Positions 27,439 through 36,214 of a DNA stretch of 64,000 nucleotides are shown one piece after another; the first letter of the stretch is position 1; each line of letters starts with the position of its first letter. Location: positions 124,001 to 188,000 of the forward strand of contig JBBCIS010000001.1 of NCBI GenBank assembly GCA_037189845.1, given 5' to 3'. The DNA comes from JAMLHH01 sp037189845. Lineage in GTDB: Bacteria > Bacteroidota > Bacteroidia > Chitinophagales > JADIYW01. Below the pieces are notes generated by a model that saw only the letters and a list, made by a program, of their open reading frames with translations, was not told where the DNA came from and made no database searches. The translations under genes were made by a program, and so were the position numbers.

Positions 27439-27963
27439 ATGTATTTATATATCAAGGCACTTCATATCATTTTTATAGTGACCTGGTTTGCAGGACTGTT
27501 CTATATGCCAAGATTGCTGATATATACTGTAGAGGCTGCTGAGAAAAGATCTTCAGAAAATCAGTCTCTTATCGATCAGCTAAAACTCATGCAAAGAAGA
27601 TTGTGGTATGGAATTACTTGGCCGTCTGCAATTCTGACTCTGGGGTTTGGCTTAGGAATGCTGAATCTTTTCGGAAGCATACCTAACTGGCTGATAGTGA
27701 AGTTGTGCTTTGTTGCGGGATTATATATTTACCACTATCTGACGCATATAATATTCAGGCAGCAGCAAAATGATGTATACAGATATTCATCTTTACAGCT
27801 AAGGATATGGAATGAAATGGCTACTATTTTTTTGATAGCTATTGTATTTCTGGTGGTAGTAAAAGACGGTCTGGTCTGGACGAAAGCGTTAGGTGGACTG
27901 GTGATCTTTATCCTGATACTTTTGGCTGCTATCAAGATTTACAAGAAAATCAGAAAATCTTAA
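27439..27963 (+). CDS. hemJ: Protoporphyrinogen oxidase HemJ (UPF0093/CopD-like)
   Basis: A 174-residue inner-membrane protein with four or five helices. The N-terminus MYLYIKALHIIFIVTWFAGL carries the conserved His of the first helix, and FYMPRLLIYTVEA and the MQRRLWYGITWPSAILTL segment are family hallmarks. HemJ oxidises protoporphyrinogen IX to protoporphyrin IX in heme synthesis. Its last bases overlap the end of a convergent lipoprotein gene by four nucleotides. Confidence 0.9.
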   Translation: MYLYIKALHIIFIVTWFAGLFYMPRLLIYTVEAAEKRSSENQSLIDQLKLMQRRLWYGITWPSAILTLGFGLGMLNLFGSIPNWLIVKLCFVAGLYIYHYLTHIIFRQQQNDVYRYSSLQLRIWNEMATIFLIAIVFLVVVKDGLVWTKALGGLVIFILILLAAIKIYKKIRKS

Positions 27964-28559
27964 TTGCTCATTGTTGATGCTGTATCTGTGACACTGGTCG
28001 TATCTTCTGTAAATACATCCGTCTGGGTGGCATAGGCATCGGATAAATACAATTTATATTTTTCGGTTGCTTTTTTGTTCAATGCCTGAATTCTGATTCT
28101 CTCCACACTTTCCGCTTGTTTGGTGAAATAAGAATCAATGATTTTTTCCGGGAATTGCTCTAAAGTCAATTGCTCGTCAATAGGCTGTTCTTCATTAGGA
28201 ATATACACCTGTAAAATTTTGTTGGCACGGGATGAAGGATTCATTGTAAACCGGGTAATGAGCAATTTCTTACTCCCTGAGAAAGCTTTTTTATTTTGGG
28301 TCATAAAATGCTCGCTCCATGACCAGGCGTATATCTGATAACGATGTGAGTCTGAAGTGTCAATACCTACAATCTCGACGGCAGCACTACTGAAACAGCT
28401 ATCTTTTGAACAAGGAAACTTTTGTTCAATCCAGCTTTCACAGGATGAGTCATAAAGATCAAAAAAAGCTAAATTCTCCAATACAAGCGTATCATGTGCT
28501 TTCTCTTCCTGACAGCTGACAGTAAGTATTGCACAAAGCAGGAATAACCAATTCTTCAT
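27960..28559 (-). CDS. Hypothetical lipoprotein
   Basis: A 199-residue predicted lipoprotein with signal MKNWLFLLCAILTV and lipobox TVSC (Cys 16). The body is mixed alpha/beta with several Cys (SSCESWIEQKFPCSKDSCF) that may form disulfides, and a Thr/Ser-rich tail ending STMSN. No family recognised. It faces hemJ tail to tail. Confidence 0.7.
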   Translation of the reverse strand: MKNWLFLLCAILTVSCQEEKAHDTLVLENLAFFDLYDSSCESWIEQKFPCSKDSCFSSAAVEIVGIDTSDSHRYQIYAWSWSEHFMTQNKKAFSGSKKLLITRFTMNPSSRANKILQVYIPNEEQPIDEQLTLEQFPEKIIDSYFTKQAESVERIRIQALNKKATEKYKLYLSDAYATQTDVFTEDTTSVTDTASTMSN

Positions 28560-28612
28560 TGGGTGACAAGATATAAAATCTGATTTCTATCTGAAACCTA
28601 AAAATAAAATTT

Positions 28613-29062
28613 TTAAAACTCTGAAAGTGACATTTCTGCAATGCGATAATTTAGTACTTCTACTTTCATAGAAGATGGATGCTCAGAGCAGACAATTAAA
28701 TTACCTTCCAGTGAAAATGATATTATTATTTCCTGTTCATTGTACTGATCGTCTTCTATGGTGCCGTTTCCCTCAAAGTCCTGTATCTGAATTGTTCCGG
28801 TATAGATATTCCCGGCTTCGTCGTAAGCAATAATATCACTTTCAATTAGATCTTCCGGTGAAAATGTATTGAGATCATCTACTGTATATTGGTTCAGAAT
28901 ATTACCAAAATGAGGCTCCTTATAAACTATATCTGAATCTTCATCAACACCTTCTGTTATTGTTGCTGAAGAATCATTTGTGAAGCTTTTGTCAGAATTA
29001 TCAATATCCGTGAAATTGATAGCAGCGCTTGCCAGTAAAATGAAAGGTATAGATTTCAGCAT
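28613..29062 (-). CDS. Hypothetical secreted acidic protein
   Basis: A 149-residue protein with a short N-terminal hydrophobic stretch (MLKSIPFILLASAAINF) and a strongly acidic body (many Asp/Glu, for example EGVDEDSDI). It probably leaves the cytoplasm. No domain recognised. It is divergent from recR. Confidence 0.6.
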   Translation of the reverse strand: MLKSIPFILLASAAINFTDIDNSDKSFTNDSSATITEGVDEDSDIVYKEPHFGNILNQYTVDDLNTFSPEDLIESDIIAYDEAGNIYTGTIQIQDFEGNGTIEDDQYNEQEIIISFSLEGNLIVCSEHPSSMKVEVLNYRIAEMSLSEF

Positions 29063-29174
29063 GATGTTCTTTTTATGTGATCGATATTGACAACTATATT
29101 AGTTACGATAGTCAGAGTGGATTTGTTCAAAAATCGGGTAGATATTTTTATGTTTTCTCTCTATCCCAAATCAT

Positions 29175-29182
29175 TACCTTTG
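29175..29182 (+). promoter_or_regulatory. -7 promoter element for recR
   Basis: TACCTTTG matches TAnnTTTG and ends 5 nt before the recR ATG at 29188. The upstream -33 box is poor (TTTT at 29153). Confidence 0.55.
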
Positions 29183-29187
29183 CAAAT

Positions 29188-29814
29188 ATGGAATTTCCGT
29201 CCAAGTTGATAGAAAACGGGGTACAGGCCTTTGCAAGCTTACCGGGAATTGGTAAGAAAACCGCATTGAGACTGGTCGTTCATTTACTACAGGAAAATGA
29301 GGATCTGGCAAAAAACATTTCTGAGTCTATTTACAGACTTCGTACAGAAATCAGGTATTGTCAACAATGTGGAAACGTATCTGATGAAAATATTTGCAGT
29401 ATTTGTAATGATCATTCCAGAAAACATGATGTGGTCTGTGTAGTAGAAAATTTCAGAGATATTCTGGCCATAGAAAATACAGGTCAGTACAGAGGTGTTT
29501 ATCATATTCTGGGAGGATTAATATCTCCATTGGATGGTGTTGGTCCTGATAAGCTGAATATTCAGAATCTGATAGAAAAAGCACAGACGGGCAAGATTCA
29601 GGAAGTGATTATGGCGCTCAATCCTACGATAGAGGGTGATACTACTTTGTTTTATCTTTCCAGACAATTATCTGAATACCCTGTTACAGTGACTACTTTA
29701 GCAAGGGGAGTTGCTTTTGGCGGCGAGCTGGAATTTGTGGATGAAGTGACACTGGCAAGATCAATTCAGAGCAGACGTCCTTACGAAAATTATATTTCCG
29801 GTCAGAATTCATGA
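29188..29814 (+). CDS. recR: Recombination protein RecR
   Basis: A 208-residue DNA-repair protein that works with RecF and RecO to load RecA. The order is helix-hairpin-helix (SLPGIGKKTALRLV near residue 17), a four-Cys zinc finger (CQQCGNVSDENICSICND, residues 58-75), and a Toprim domain (VCVVENFRDILAIE, GGLISPLDGVGPDKLNI). I use ATG 29188 rather than earlier in-frame codons because it gives the family start MEFPSKLIENGVQAFASLPG and lies just after a promoter box. It overlaps the glycosyltransferase gene by ATGA. Confidence 0.96.
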   Translation: MEFPSKLIENGVQAFASLPGIGKKTALRLVVHLLQENEDLAKNISESIYRLRTEIRYCQQCGNVSDENICSICNDHSRKHDVVCVVENFRDILAIENTGQYRGVYHILGGLISPLDGVGPDKLNIQNLIEKAQTGKIQEVIMALNPTIEGDTTLFYLSRQLSEYPVTVTTLARGVAFGGELEFVDEVTLARSIQSRRPYENYISGQNS

Positions 29815-31778
29815 AGCTGTCAGTCATCATAGTCAATTATAATGTGAAGCATTTTCTTCATCAGGCTTTGAGCGCAGTCTTTAAGTCCGGAGTGAACTTT
29901 GAATATGATGTGTATGTCGTGGACAATGCATCTGTAGATGGCTCAGTGGAAATGGTTGCAATGGATTTTCCTCAGGTGAAATTAATTGCCAGTTCTGATA
30001 ATCTGGGCTTTTCCAAAGGTAATAACCTGGCTATCAGAAAAAGCGATGCCGAATATGTGCTGTTGCTCAATCCGGACACCATCATACGGGAAGATACCTT
30101 GCAGCAGGTCGTAGATTTTATGGATGCCAAACCCGAAGCCGGTGCGTTAGGAGTAAAAATGTATGACGGACAAGGAATATTTCTGCCGGAATCAAAGAGA
30201 GGCTTTCCTTCTCCCAAGGTGGCATTTTTTAAAATGTCAGGTTTGTCGCGGATTTTTCCAAAGTCCAGAATTTTTGGAGAATATCATTTAGGTTATCTGG
30301 ATGAAAATGAGATCCATGAAATAGATGTGCTTTCAGGTGCATTTATGCTGCTTAGAAAAGAAGCCCTTGACAAAGTGGGCTTACTGGATGAAGATTATTT
30401 TATGTACGGAGAAGATATAGATCTCTCGTACAGAATACAGCAGGGCGGATACAAAAACTACTACTATCCTAATGCACCTATCATTCATTTCAAAGGAGAA
30501 AGCACTAAGAAGGGCAGCTTGAATTATGTCCGGGTTTTTTATCAGGCAATGATCATTTTTGCACAAAAGCATCTGAAAAATAAAGGCGGCGGCTGGTATA
30601 TCTTTTTGCTGCAGATGGCTATTTATTTCAGGGCAGGAATAGCCATGATTAACCGTGCGATATCTGTTCTCGGGATGCAGGTGGTGGATGTGGTAATATT
30701 GACAGGTACCTTTGCCGGAGCATCCTGGATGTGGGAAGAATGGGTCAGAAAAGCAGATGAATTGAAACTTACTGATACTCATTATCAGATTAACCTGCCG
30801 ATATATTTATGCACCTGGCTGCTGTTCAACTACTTGATAGGTGTATATGTGAAATCAGTGAAGCTGTTTCATGTATGGGTGGGCATGAGCGTTGGTACGA
30901 TAGCAATAGGAGCTCTTTATGGATTTTTTCCGAATGAATGGAGAACTTCAAGAGGAATTATATTACTGACTTTTTTGGCGGGCGCATCACTGATGTCATT
31001 GTTCAGGTTAGTGTTGGCATGGAAACAGGGGACTGTCAAACAGCTTTTTTACAGCCTGCAGAATCTGGTGATTGTGGGTAGATATGAAGAAAGTAAAAGA
31101 ATAGTAGAGCTTCTCAATGAGATCAGTGCCAAAAGAAATTATGTAGGTTTTATCTCCCCTAATGCTCAGGATGCCGGTAATCCATTGTGTATAGGTACGT
31201 TAGATAAAGTTGACGAAATTCTACATATAGAGAAAGTAGATGAGATTATTTTCTGTGCCAGAGATGTTTCTTCTCTGGAGATCATCACGCAGATAGCTTC
31301 TATCAATAAAGAGATTAATTTCAAGATTGCTGCCGCAGAAAGCGATGCAATTATAGGAAGCCACTCCAAAGATTCTTCCGGAGAGCTGCTGACCTATGAT
31401 GTTGGATTCCGGATCAATAAATCGTATCTCAGAAGACTCAAAAGATTCATGGATGTAGTTGTATCTGTTTTAGTTTTATCAGCTGCTCCGGTATTGATAT
31501 GGATTCAAAAAAACAAGCTGGGTTTGCTGAAAAATATATTTTCTGTCTTTATCGGTAAGAAAACCTGGGTTTCATATAGTGAGAGAGGAAATAGTCATGC
31601 CAAAATTCCGGTATTGCCGAAAGGAGTGCTGAGCTCTATTGATAATCTGTACGTCAATCAGCAAAATCTGTCTACTGCGTTTATTGATCGCCAGAATTAT
31701 CTTTATGCAAAAGATTATAGTGTACTCACTGATCTACAGACGATATTCAATTCTATGAATAAGCTGGGTGGAAAATAG
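29811..31778 (+). CDS. Family 2 glycosyltransferase fused to CoA-binding-3-like domain and truncated sugar-transferase tail
   Basis: A 655-residue membrane protein. Residues 1-240 are a rhamnosyltransferase-like GT2 domain (LSVIIVNYNV, VVDNASVDGS, LLLNPDTI, EDIDLSYRIQQGG). Then come about three or four membrane helices (about 285-400), a Rossmann-like segment (NLVIVGRYEESKRIVELL, near 415-520) seen before polyprenyl-phosphate sugar transferases, and a short tail (RRLKRFMDVVVSVLVLSAAP) that matches the beginning of the sugar-transferase catalytic domain but stops before its active-site region. Likely adds a sugar to an envelope glycan. Coupled to recR by a 4-nt overlap. Confidence 0.8.
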   Translation: MKLSVIIVNYNVKHFLHQALSAVFKSGVNFEYDVYVVDNASVDGSVEMVAMDFPQVKLIASSDNLGFSKGNNLAIRKSDAEYVLLLNPDTIIREDTLQQVVDFMDAKPEAGALGVKMYDGQGIFLPESKRGFPSPKVAFFKMSGLSRIFPKSRIFGEYHLGYLDENEIHEIDVLSGAFMLLRKEALDKVGLLDEDYFMYGEDIDLSYRIQQGGYKNYYYPNAPIIHFKGESTKKGSLNYVRVFYQAMIIFAQKHLKNKGGGWYIFLLQMAIYFRAGIAMINRAISVLGMQVVDVVILTGTFAGASWMWEEWVRKADELKLTDTHYQINLPIYLCTWLLFNYLIGVYVKSVKLFHVWVGMSVGTIAIGALYGFFPNEWRTSRGIILLTFLAGASLMSLFRLVLAWKQGTVKQLFYSLQNLVIVGRYEESKRIVELLNEISAKRNYVGFISPNAQDAGNPLCIGTLDKVDEILHIEKVDEIIFCARDVSSLEIITQIASINKEINFKIAAAESDAIIGSHSKDSSGELLTYDVGFRINKSYLRRLKRFMDVVVSVLVLSAAPVLIWIQKNKLGLLKNIFSVFIGKKTWVSYSERGNSHAKIPVLPKGVLSSIDNLYVNQQNLSTAFIDRQNYLYAKDYSVLTDLQTIFNSMNKLGGK

Positions 31779-31940
31779 TATCCTCTGAAACATTCTGGAT
31801 AATGAAAATGTCTACATATGATTATTTCATAGGTTTACATGAAAGAAGCAATACTGATGATTTGTCAATTAAATCCTTTGAGATAGGTTTTTAGATTGTT
31901 TTTATATAATGTAAACTGAAACTCTTACAACAGTTAGATA

Positions 31941-32573
31941 ATGATAAAATCGTTTTGGGTGTTAATGCTTGGTTTTATTTTATTTGGAACAACAATAAAA
32001 GAGCAAGATAATATTGAATTTAATAGAGGGGAATTTGATAAATACAAAAAATATTACATTCCAAAAGATTTGATAAATAATAAGTGGGTTCATGCAACTG
32101 TAGGAGTCAATGATCTTTGTGATACCATCACTTTTCAAGGAGAACAATATAATGTATCAGACTTTAATGGGGTTTTTGATAAATTTATTTCGACCAATTC
32201 GAAAGATGATACTATTATTATACAATTGGATTATGGGAACAGTATCTATATAGGTAAAGCTTATTGCTCATTTGATATTTTGGCAAAACGTATAGAAAAG
32301 TACAAAAACAAAGGAACTTACTTTTTTTCATCAATTAATACATCGAAAGAAACCAATAATCTGAAAACTGATACCCTGGATTTGTATGTCAACAAAACAA
32401 TGGGGTATAATGGAGAGGTAATTGGAAAATCAGATTTGTCAAATCGTTTGCTGGTGAGTAAACCAGAATTAGTAATATTAAGAGCTGATAAAAAATTTGA
32501 GTTTAAAGATCTTTTAGAAGTTTTCGAAAAAATTAGAGAACTATCAATAAAAGTTGTATTGGAGACAAGATAA
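31941..32573 (+). CDS. Hypothetical protein with ExbD/TolR-like C-terminal region
   Basis: A 210-residue protein with one N-terminal hydrophobic segment (SFWVLMLGFILFG), anchor or signal. The last 70 residues (VSKPELVILRADKKFEFKDL...SIKVVLETR) resemble the periplasmic ExbD/TolR fold pattern of a core strand followed by a helix and a final strand. An earlier stretch near 80-120 (DDTIIIQLDYGNSIYIG) shows a similar rhythm. No ExbB partner is nearby. The family call is tentative. Confidence 0.55.
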   Translation: MIKSFWVLMLGFILFGTTIKEQDNIEFNRGEFDKYKKYYIPKDLINNKWVHATVGVNDLCDTITFQGEQYNVSDFNGVFDKFISTNSKDDTIIIQLDYGNSIYIGKAYCSFDILAKRIEKYKNKGTYFFSSINTSKETNNLKTDTLDLYVNKTMGYNGEVIGKSDLSNRLLVSKPELVILRADKKFEFKDLLEVFEKIRELSIKVVLETR

Positions 32574-32753
32574 TTCCATAAAAGGAGTATGTAAAGGGGG
32601 GATTTCAACAGATGTTTGATTGCTGTTCCAATATTTGAATTTCTGTATTCATATATCTTTGAGCTTAGTATATACATAAAAATGCCTGCTGTCAGTAAAT
32701 AAGAAACACAAAAAACGAACACTCTGCTAATAAATACTATTTTGTAAACAGGT

Positions 32754-33743
32754 ATGAATGAATCTTCCGTACAATCTGTTTCAGTAGGCTTATTATTGCC
32801 ATTTGGGTATAATCTGTATCAGGTGGCTATCGTGTTGGACGTATTCACGAAGGTCAATCAATGGTGCGATGAACAAGGTAATGACTATAGATTTGAAGTA
32901 GATATTCTTCAGACACAGGGGCAGATCAATGAGTTCAGCAATACTTTTTTTCATTATCCGGTGAACAATACTTTGACCGAAAAAGATTTTCAATATGTCA
33001 TCATTCCTCCGTTTGACATAGAGGATATTGCTGAAATCATAGAAAAAAACAAGGTGTTTAAAGACTGGATTTTGAGCCAATACCAGCATGAGGCGCAGAT
33101 TTTATCTATAGGGACGGGAACGGCTTTGACAGCATACTGCGGGCTGCTGGATGAAAAGAAAATAACTATTGCAGGATTGTCAGGTGATTTCTTTAGATTT
33201 TTTCCGAATGTGCAGAAGGGGCAGGGCGATTATCTTCAACAAGCAGAAAATATAACTTTATGTAGCGGGCACATCAGGATTTTTTACCTGCTTTTGGATG
33301 TCGTCAGAAAATATACATCAGAAGAGCTGGTATTACAACTGGCAAAACATTATCAGATAGATCTGGACTGGAAGGAAAGCCGTCATTATGCAGGTTTTGA
33401 TTTTATCTATGAAACCCAGGATAAACAGATCGATTTGATTCTGGAGAAAATACATACTCATTATTCAACTATCCGGACATTGGATGATATCCTGGATGAG
33501 TATCCGGAAAGCCGCAGGAATTTTAACCGTAAATTTTCTGAACAGGTCAGAATGACTCCTGTTGAATATCTTCAAAATGTAAGAATATCTTATGCAAAGC
33601 ATTTTCTTGAAAGCACTAATGATTCAATAGAGAATATTGCGCACCGGACAGGGTACGAGGATCCGAAGTCTTTCAGAATGATTTTTTCCAGAATAACAGG
33701 CATTCAGCCATTGGATTACAGAAAGAGATTTCGGACGGATTGA
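32754..33743 (+). CDS. GlxA-type transcriptional regulator (DJ-1/PfpI-like domain plus AraC HTH)
   Basis: A 329-residue regulator. Residues 1-190 form a class I amidotransferase-like (DJ-1/PfpI) fold with the usual VGLLLPFGYNLYQVA opening; the nucleophile elbow reads SIGTGTALTA with no Cys, so it is probably a ligand sensor, not an enzyme. The C-terminus (about 230-329) is an AraC double helix-turn-helix (SRRNFNRKFSEQVRMTPVEY, IAHRTGYEDPKSFRMIF). Targets unknown; bamD follows 96 nt downstream with its own promoter. Confidence 0.88.
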   Translation: MNESSVQSVSVGLLLPFGYNLYQVAIVLDVFTKVNQWCDEQGNDYRFEVDILQTQGQINEFSNTFFHYPVNNTLTEKDFQYVIIPPFDIEDIAEIIEKNKVFKDWILSQYQHEAQILSIGTGTALTAYCGLLDEKKITIAGLSGDFFRFFPNVQKGQGDYLQQAENITLCSGHIRIFYLLLDVVRKYTSEELVLQLAKHYQIDLDWKESRHYAGFDFIYETQDKQIDLILEKIHTHYSTIRTLDDILDEYPESRRNFNRKFSEQVRMTPVEYLQNVRISYAKHFLESTNDSIENIAHRTGYEDPKSFRMIFSRITGIQPLDYRKRFRTD

Positions 33744-33799
33744 TCTTCGGAAACAGAATTTAAAGCGATATACAGATAATTTTCAGGTGAGAAGATACG

Positions 33800-33831
33800 T
33801 TTGTATTTGTGCAAGTTAAACGATACCTTTG
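33800..33831 (+). promoter_or_regulatory. Promoter for the bamD-rpoZ-coaBC-DUF4835 operon
   Basis: TTTG at 33800-33803, a 20-nt spacer, and TACCTTTG at 33824-33831 match the Bacteroidota consensus exactly. The -7 box ends 7 nt before the bamD ATG at 33839. A second TACGTTTG (33796-33803) overlaps the -33 box. Confidence 0.75.
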
Positions 33832-33838
33832 TAGGCTT

Positions 33839-34678
33839 ATGAAAAATAGGGTAATAATCCCCCTCATTTGTGTGTTACTTTCAGGAGCTATGGCATGTAA
33901 CCGTAGCTATAATAAAGTATTGAAAAATCCCGATCCGAAATATCGTCTGGAAAAGGCACACGAATATTATAATCAAGGAAAATACGAAAAGGCTCAGCCA
34001 TTATTCGAAGAGCATCTCACGATGAATAAAGGCATCAAGAATTCCGAAGATGTGCTTTTCCTGTATGCTTATTGCTACTATTACATGAAAGATTATACCA
34101 TGGGAGCTTTCTACTTCAGAAACTTCACTACCAGTTATCCCACTTCTAAAAGAGTAGAAGAAGCGGCTTTCATGATGGCAAAATGTTATGAAAAAGAATC
34201 TCCGAGATATAGTCTGGAGCAAACCAACACATACAAAGCAATCGAGCAATTTCAGAACTTTGCCAGCAGATATCCTAACAGTGAGAAAGTTAAGGACGCA
34301 AATGCTGCGATAGACGCTCTCAGAGCAAAACTTCAGAAAAAAGCTTATGAAGGTGCTTATCTGTATTATAAGATCAGACAGTATCAGGCTGCATCTGTAG
34401 CGATGAAAGCATTGTTGAAAGACCATCCGGATATTGATCAGAAGGATAGAATCCAGTACTATGTGGTGAAGTCTCAAAAGCTATTTGCAGACAACAGTAC
34501 ACATTCAAAAAAGCTGGAGCGATATGAAAGTACGGCAAAAGAATGTACAACTTTCAGAGAAAACTATCCTAACAGCACATACGCCAAAGAAGTAGAAGAT
34601 ATCTACAATAAATCATTAGAACAGATTAAACTCCATCAAAATACTGAACAAAATGGAAAAGAAAAAAGAAGAAACTAG
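33839..34678 (+). CDS. bamD: Outer membrane assembly lipoprotein BamD
   Basis: A 279-residue lipoprotein of the BAM complex that folds outer-membrane proteins. Signal MKNRVIIPLICVLLSG with lipobox AMAC (Cys 20) is followed by TPR repeats (RLEKAHEYYNQGKYEKAQPL, YYYMKDYTMGAFYFRNF, AIEQFQNFASRYPNSEKV). I choose ATG 33839 because it gives the lipoprotein signal directly and follows a perfect promoter; the upstream GTG would add a basic tail before it. The end overlaps rpoZ by 26 nt. Confidence 0.92.
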   Translation: MKNRVIIPLICVLLSGAMACNRSYNKVLKNPDPKYRLEKAHEYYNQGKYEKAQPLFEEHLTMNKGIKNSEDVLFLYAYCYYYMKDYTMGAFYFRNFTTSYPTSKRVEEAAFMMAKCYEKESPRYSLEQTNTYKAIEQFQNFASRYPNSEKVKDANAAIDALRAKLQKKAYEGAYLYYKIRQYQAASVAMKALLKDHPDIDQKDRIQYYVVKSQKLFADNSTHSKKLERYESTAKECTTFRENYPNSTYAKEVEDIYNKSLEQIKLHQNTEQNGKEKRRN

Positions 34679-34997
34679 AAGCCTTTCTCCTTTCGTAGAG
34701 ACAAGAGATTTAGGTCAGTTGAGTAAAAAAACAGGCAATTTATATAAATCAATCAATGCAGTTTCTAAAAGATCTGCACAGTTGAATGCTACGTTAAAAG
34801 AAGAATTGCATAAAAAACTGGAAGAGTTTGCTTCTTCTACAGACAATCTTGAAGAAGTATTCGAGAACAGAGAGCAAATTGAAATCTCTAAATATTATGA
34901 GAGATTGCCGAAAACAACACTTCAGGCTTTGAATGAATTCATCAATGATGAAATCTATATCAAAGACGCGGATGTGAATTCTGTACCTGGCAAATAA
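34653..34997 (+). CDS. rpoZ: Bacteroidota-type RNA polymerase omega subunit (RpoZ/Rpb6-like)
   Basis: A 114-residue protein lying between bamD and coaBC, the standard place for the divergent omega subunit in this phylum. The N-terminal part TRDLGQLSKKTGNLYKSINA and YERLPKTTLQALNEFINDEI fit the Rpb6/omega pattern loosely. Expected role: assembly and stability of RNA polymerase. The start ATG at 34653 lies inside bamD, implying coupled translation. Confidence 0.8.
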   Translation: MEKKKEETRSLSPFVETRDLGQLSKKTGNLYKSINAVSKRSAQLNATLKEELHKKLEEFASSTDNLEEVFENREQIEISKYYERLPKTTLQALNEFINDEIYIKDADVNSVPGK

Positions 34998-35005
34998 ATC
35001 CATTC

Positions 35006-36214
35006 TTGAGTGGGTTGAAAAATAAGAAGATACTCTTAGGAGTATGCGGCAGTATTGCTGCATACAAAGCGGTTTATTTGACACGTCTTTTGGTGAAAGC
35101 AGGAGCGGAGGTGAAAGTTATTATGACACCTTCTGCTACAGATTTCGTTCAGCCACTGACATTTTCAACCTTATCTAAAAATGAATGTCTGACCTCTTAC
35201 ACAAAATCAGATGGTCAGCAGTGGAATAATCATGTAGAACTGGGACTGTGGGCAGATATCATGCTCATAGCTCCGGCTACCACCGGAACATTGGCCAAAA
35301 TGGCAAATGCAATCTGTGATAATCTCCTGATAGGAACTTACCTGTCGGCGAGATGCCCGGTTTTGATTGCCCCGGCAATGGATGAAGACATGTTTCATCA
35401 TCCTGCCACACAAGAAAATTTTCAAAAGCTAAATGGCTTTGGACATCACATTATCCCTGTAGGCAGTGGGGAGCTGGCGTCAGGTCTGTTCGGGCAAGGT
35501 CGTATGGCAGAGCCGGAGGAGATCATCATCTTTTTGAATCGCTTTCTTTATCCTAAGAATACACCTATAAAAGGGAAAAAAGTCGTCATTACTGCCGGTC
35601 CTACCTATGAGCATCTGGATCCTGTCAGATTTATCGGAAACAATTCTTCCGGTAAAATGGGTATCGCACTGGCTGATGAGGCCGCCAACAAAGGCGCGGA
35701 TGTGACACTTGTACTTGGTCCTTCCGGTTTGATTCCTAAAAATCCCGACGTAAAAGTTATTAGTGTGACTTCTGCCTCCGAAATGTACCGGAAATCCAGC
35801 GAGCATTTTGATGACCTGGATATTATCATTTTCGCAGCAGCAGTAGCCGATTATACACCGGAAGATGTGGCCGAGCACAAAATCAAAAAGCTGGACGATT
35901 CTCTGACTTTAAAGCTCAAAAAGAACATCGATATAGCTGCTTCTTTTGGAGTGTTAAAAAAAGTAGATCAGATTTCTGTAGGATTTGCTCTGGAAACTCA
36001 GAACGGAGAGGAATATGCCAGGGAAAAATTAAAGAAAAAGCATTTTGATCTGATAGTGCTTAATTCATTGGCAGATAGTGGTGCAGGATTTAAGCATGAC
36101 ACCAATAAAATTACGATATTAGATAACAATCATCAGGTACAGGCGTTTGATTTAAAAGATAAAACACTTGTAGCTCAGGATATTATCCAGGTCATCGAAA
36201 GTAAATTGGTATGA
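35006..36214 (+). CDS. coaBC: Bifunctional phosphopantothenoylcysteine decarboxylase/synthetase
   Basis: A 402-residue coenzyme A biosynthesis enzyme. The CoaC flavoprotein half (1-185) shows LLGVCGSIAAYKAV, the catalytic-His region WNNHVELGLWADIM and PAMDEDMFHHPATQEN with the substrate-clamp Asn/Met pattern; the CoaB half (190-402) shows VVITAGPTYEHLDPVRFI, NNSSGKMGIALADEA and AAVADYTPE. No ATG is available; TTG 35006 gives the usual short leader before KKILLGV, with TTG 35015 as an alternative. It overlaps DUF4835 by ATGA. Confidence 0.95.
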   Translation: MSGLKNKKILLGVCGSIAAYKAVYLTRLLVKAGAEVKVIMTPSATDFVQPLTFSTLSKNECLTSYTKSDGQQWNNHVELGLWADIMLIAPATTGTLAKMANAICDNLLIGTYLSARCPVLIAPAMDEDMFHHPATQENFQKLNGFGHHIIPVGSGELASGLFGQGRMAEPEEIIIFLNRFLYPKNTPIKGKKVVITAGPTYEHLDPVRFIGNNSSGKMGIALADEAANKGADVTLVLGPSGLIPKNPDVKVISVTSASEMYRKSSEHFDDLDIIIFAAAVADYTPEDVAEHKIKKLDDSLTLKLKKNIDIAASFGVLKKVDQISVGFALETQNGEEYAREKLKKKHFDLIVLNSLADSGAGFKHDTNKITILDNNHQVQAFDLKDKTLVAQDIIQVIESKLV

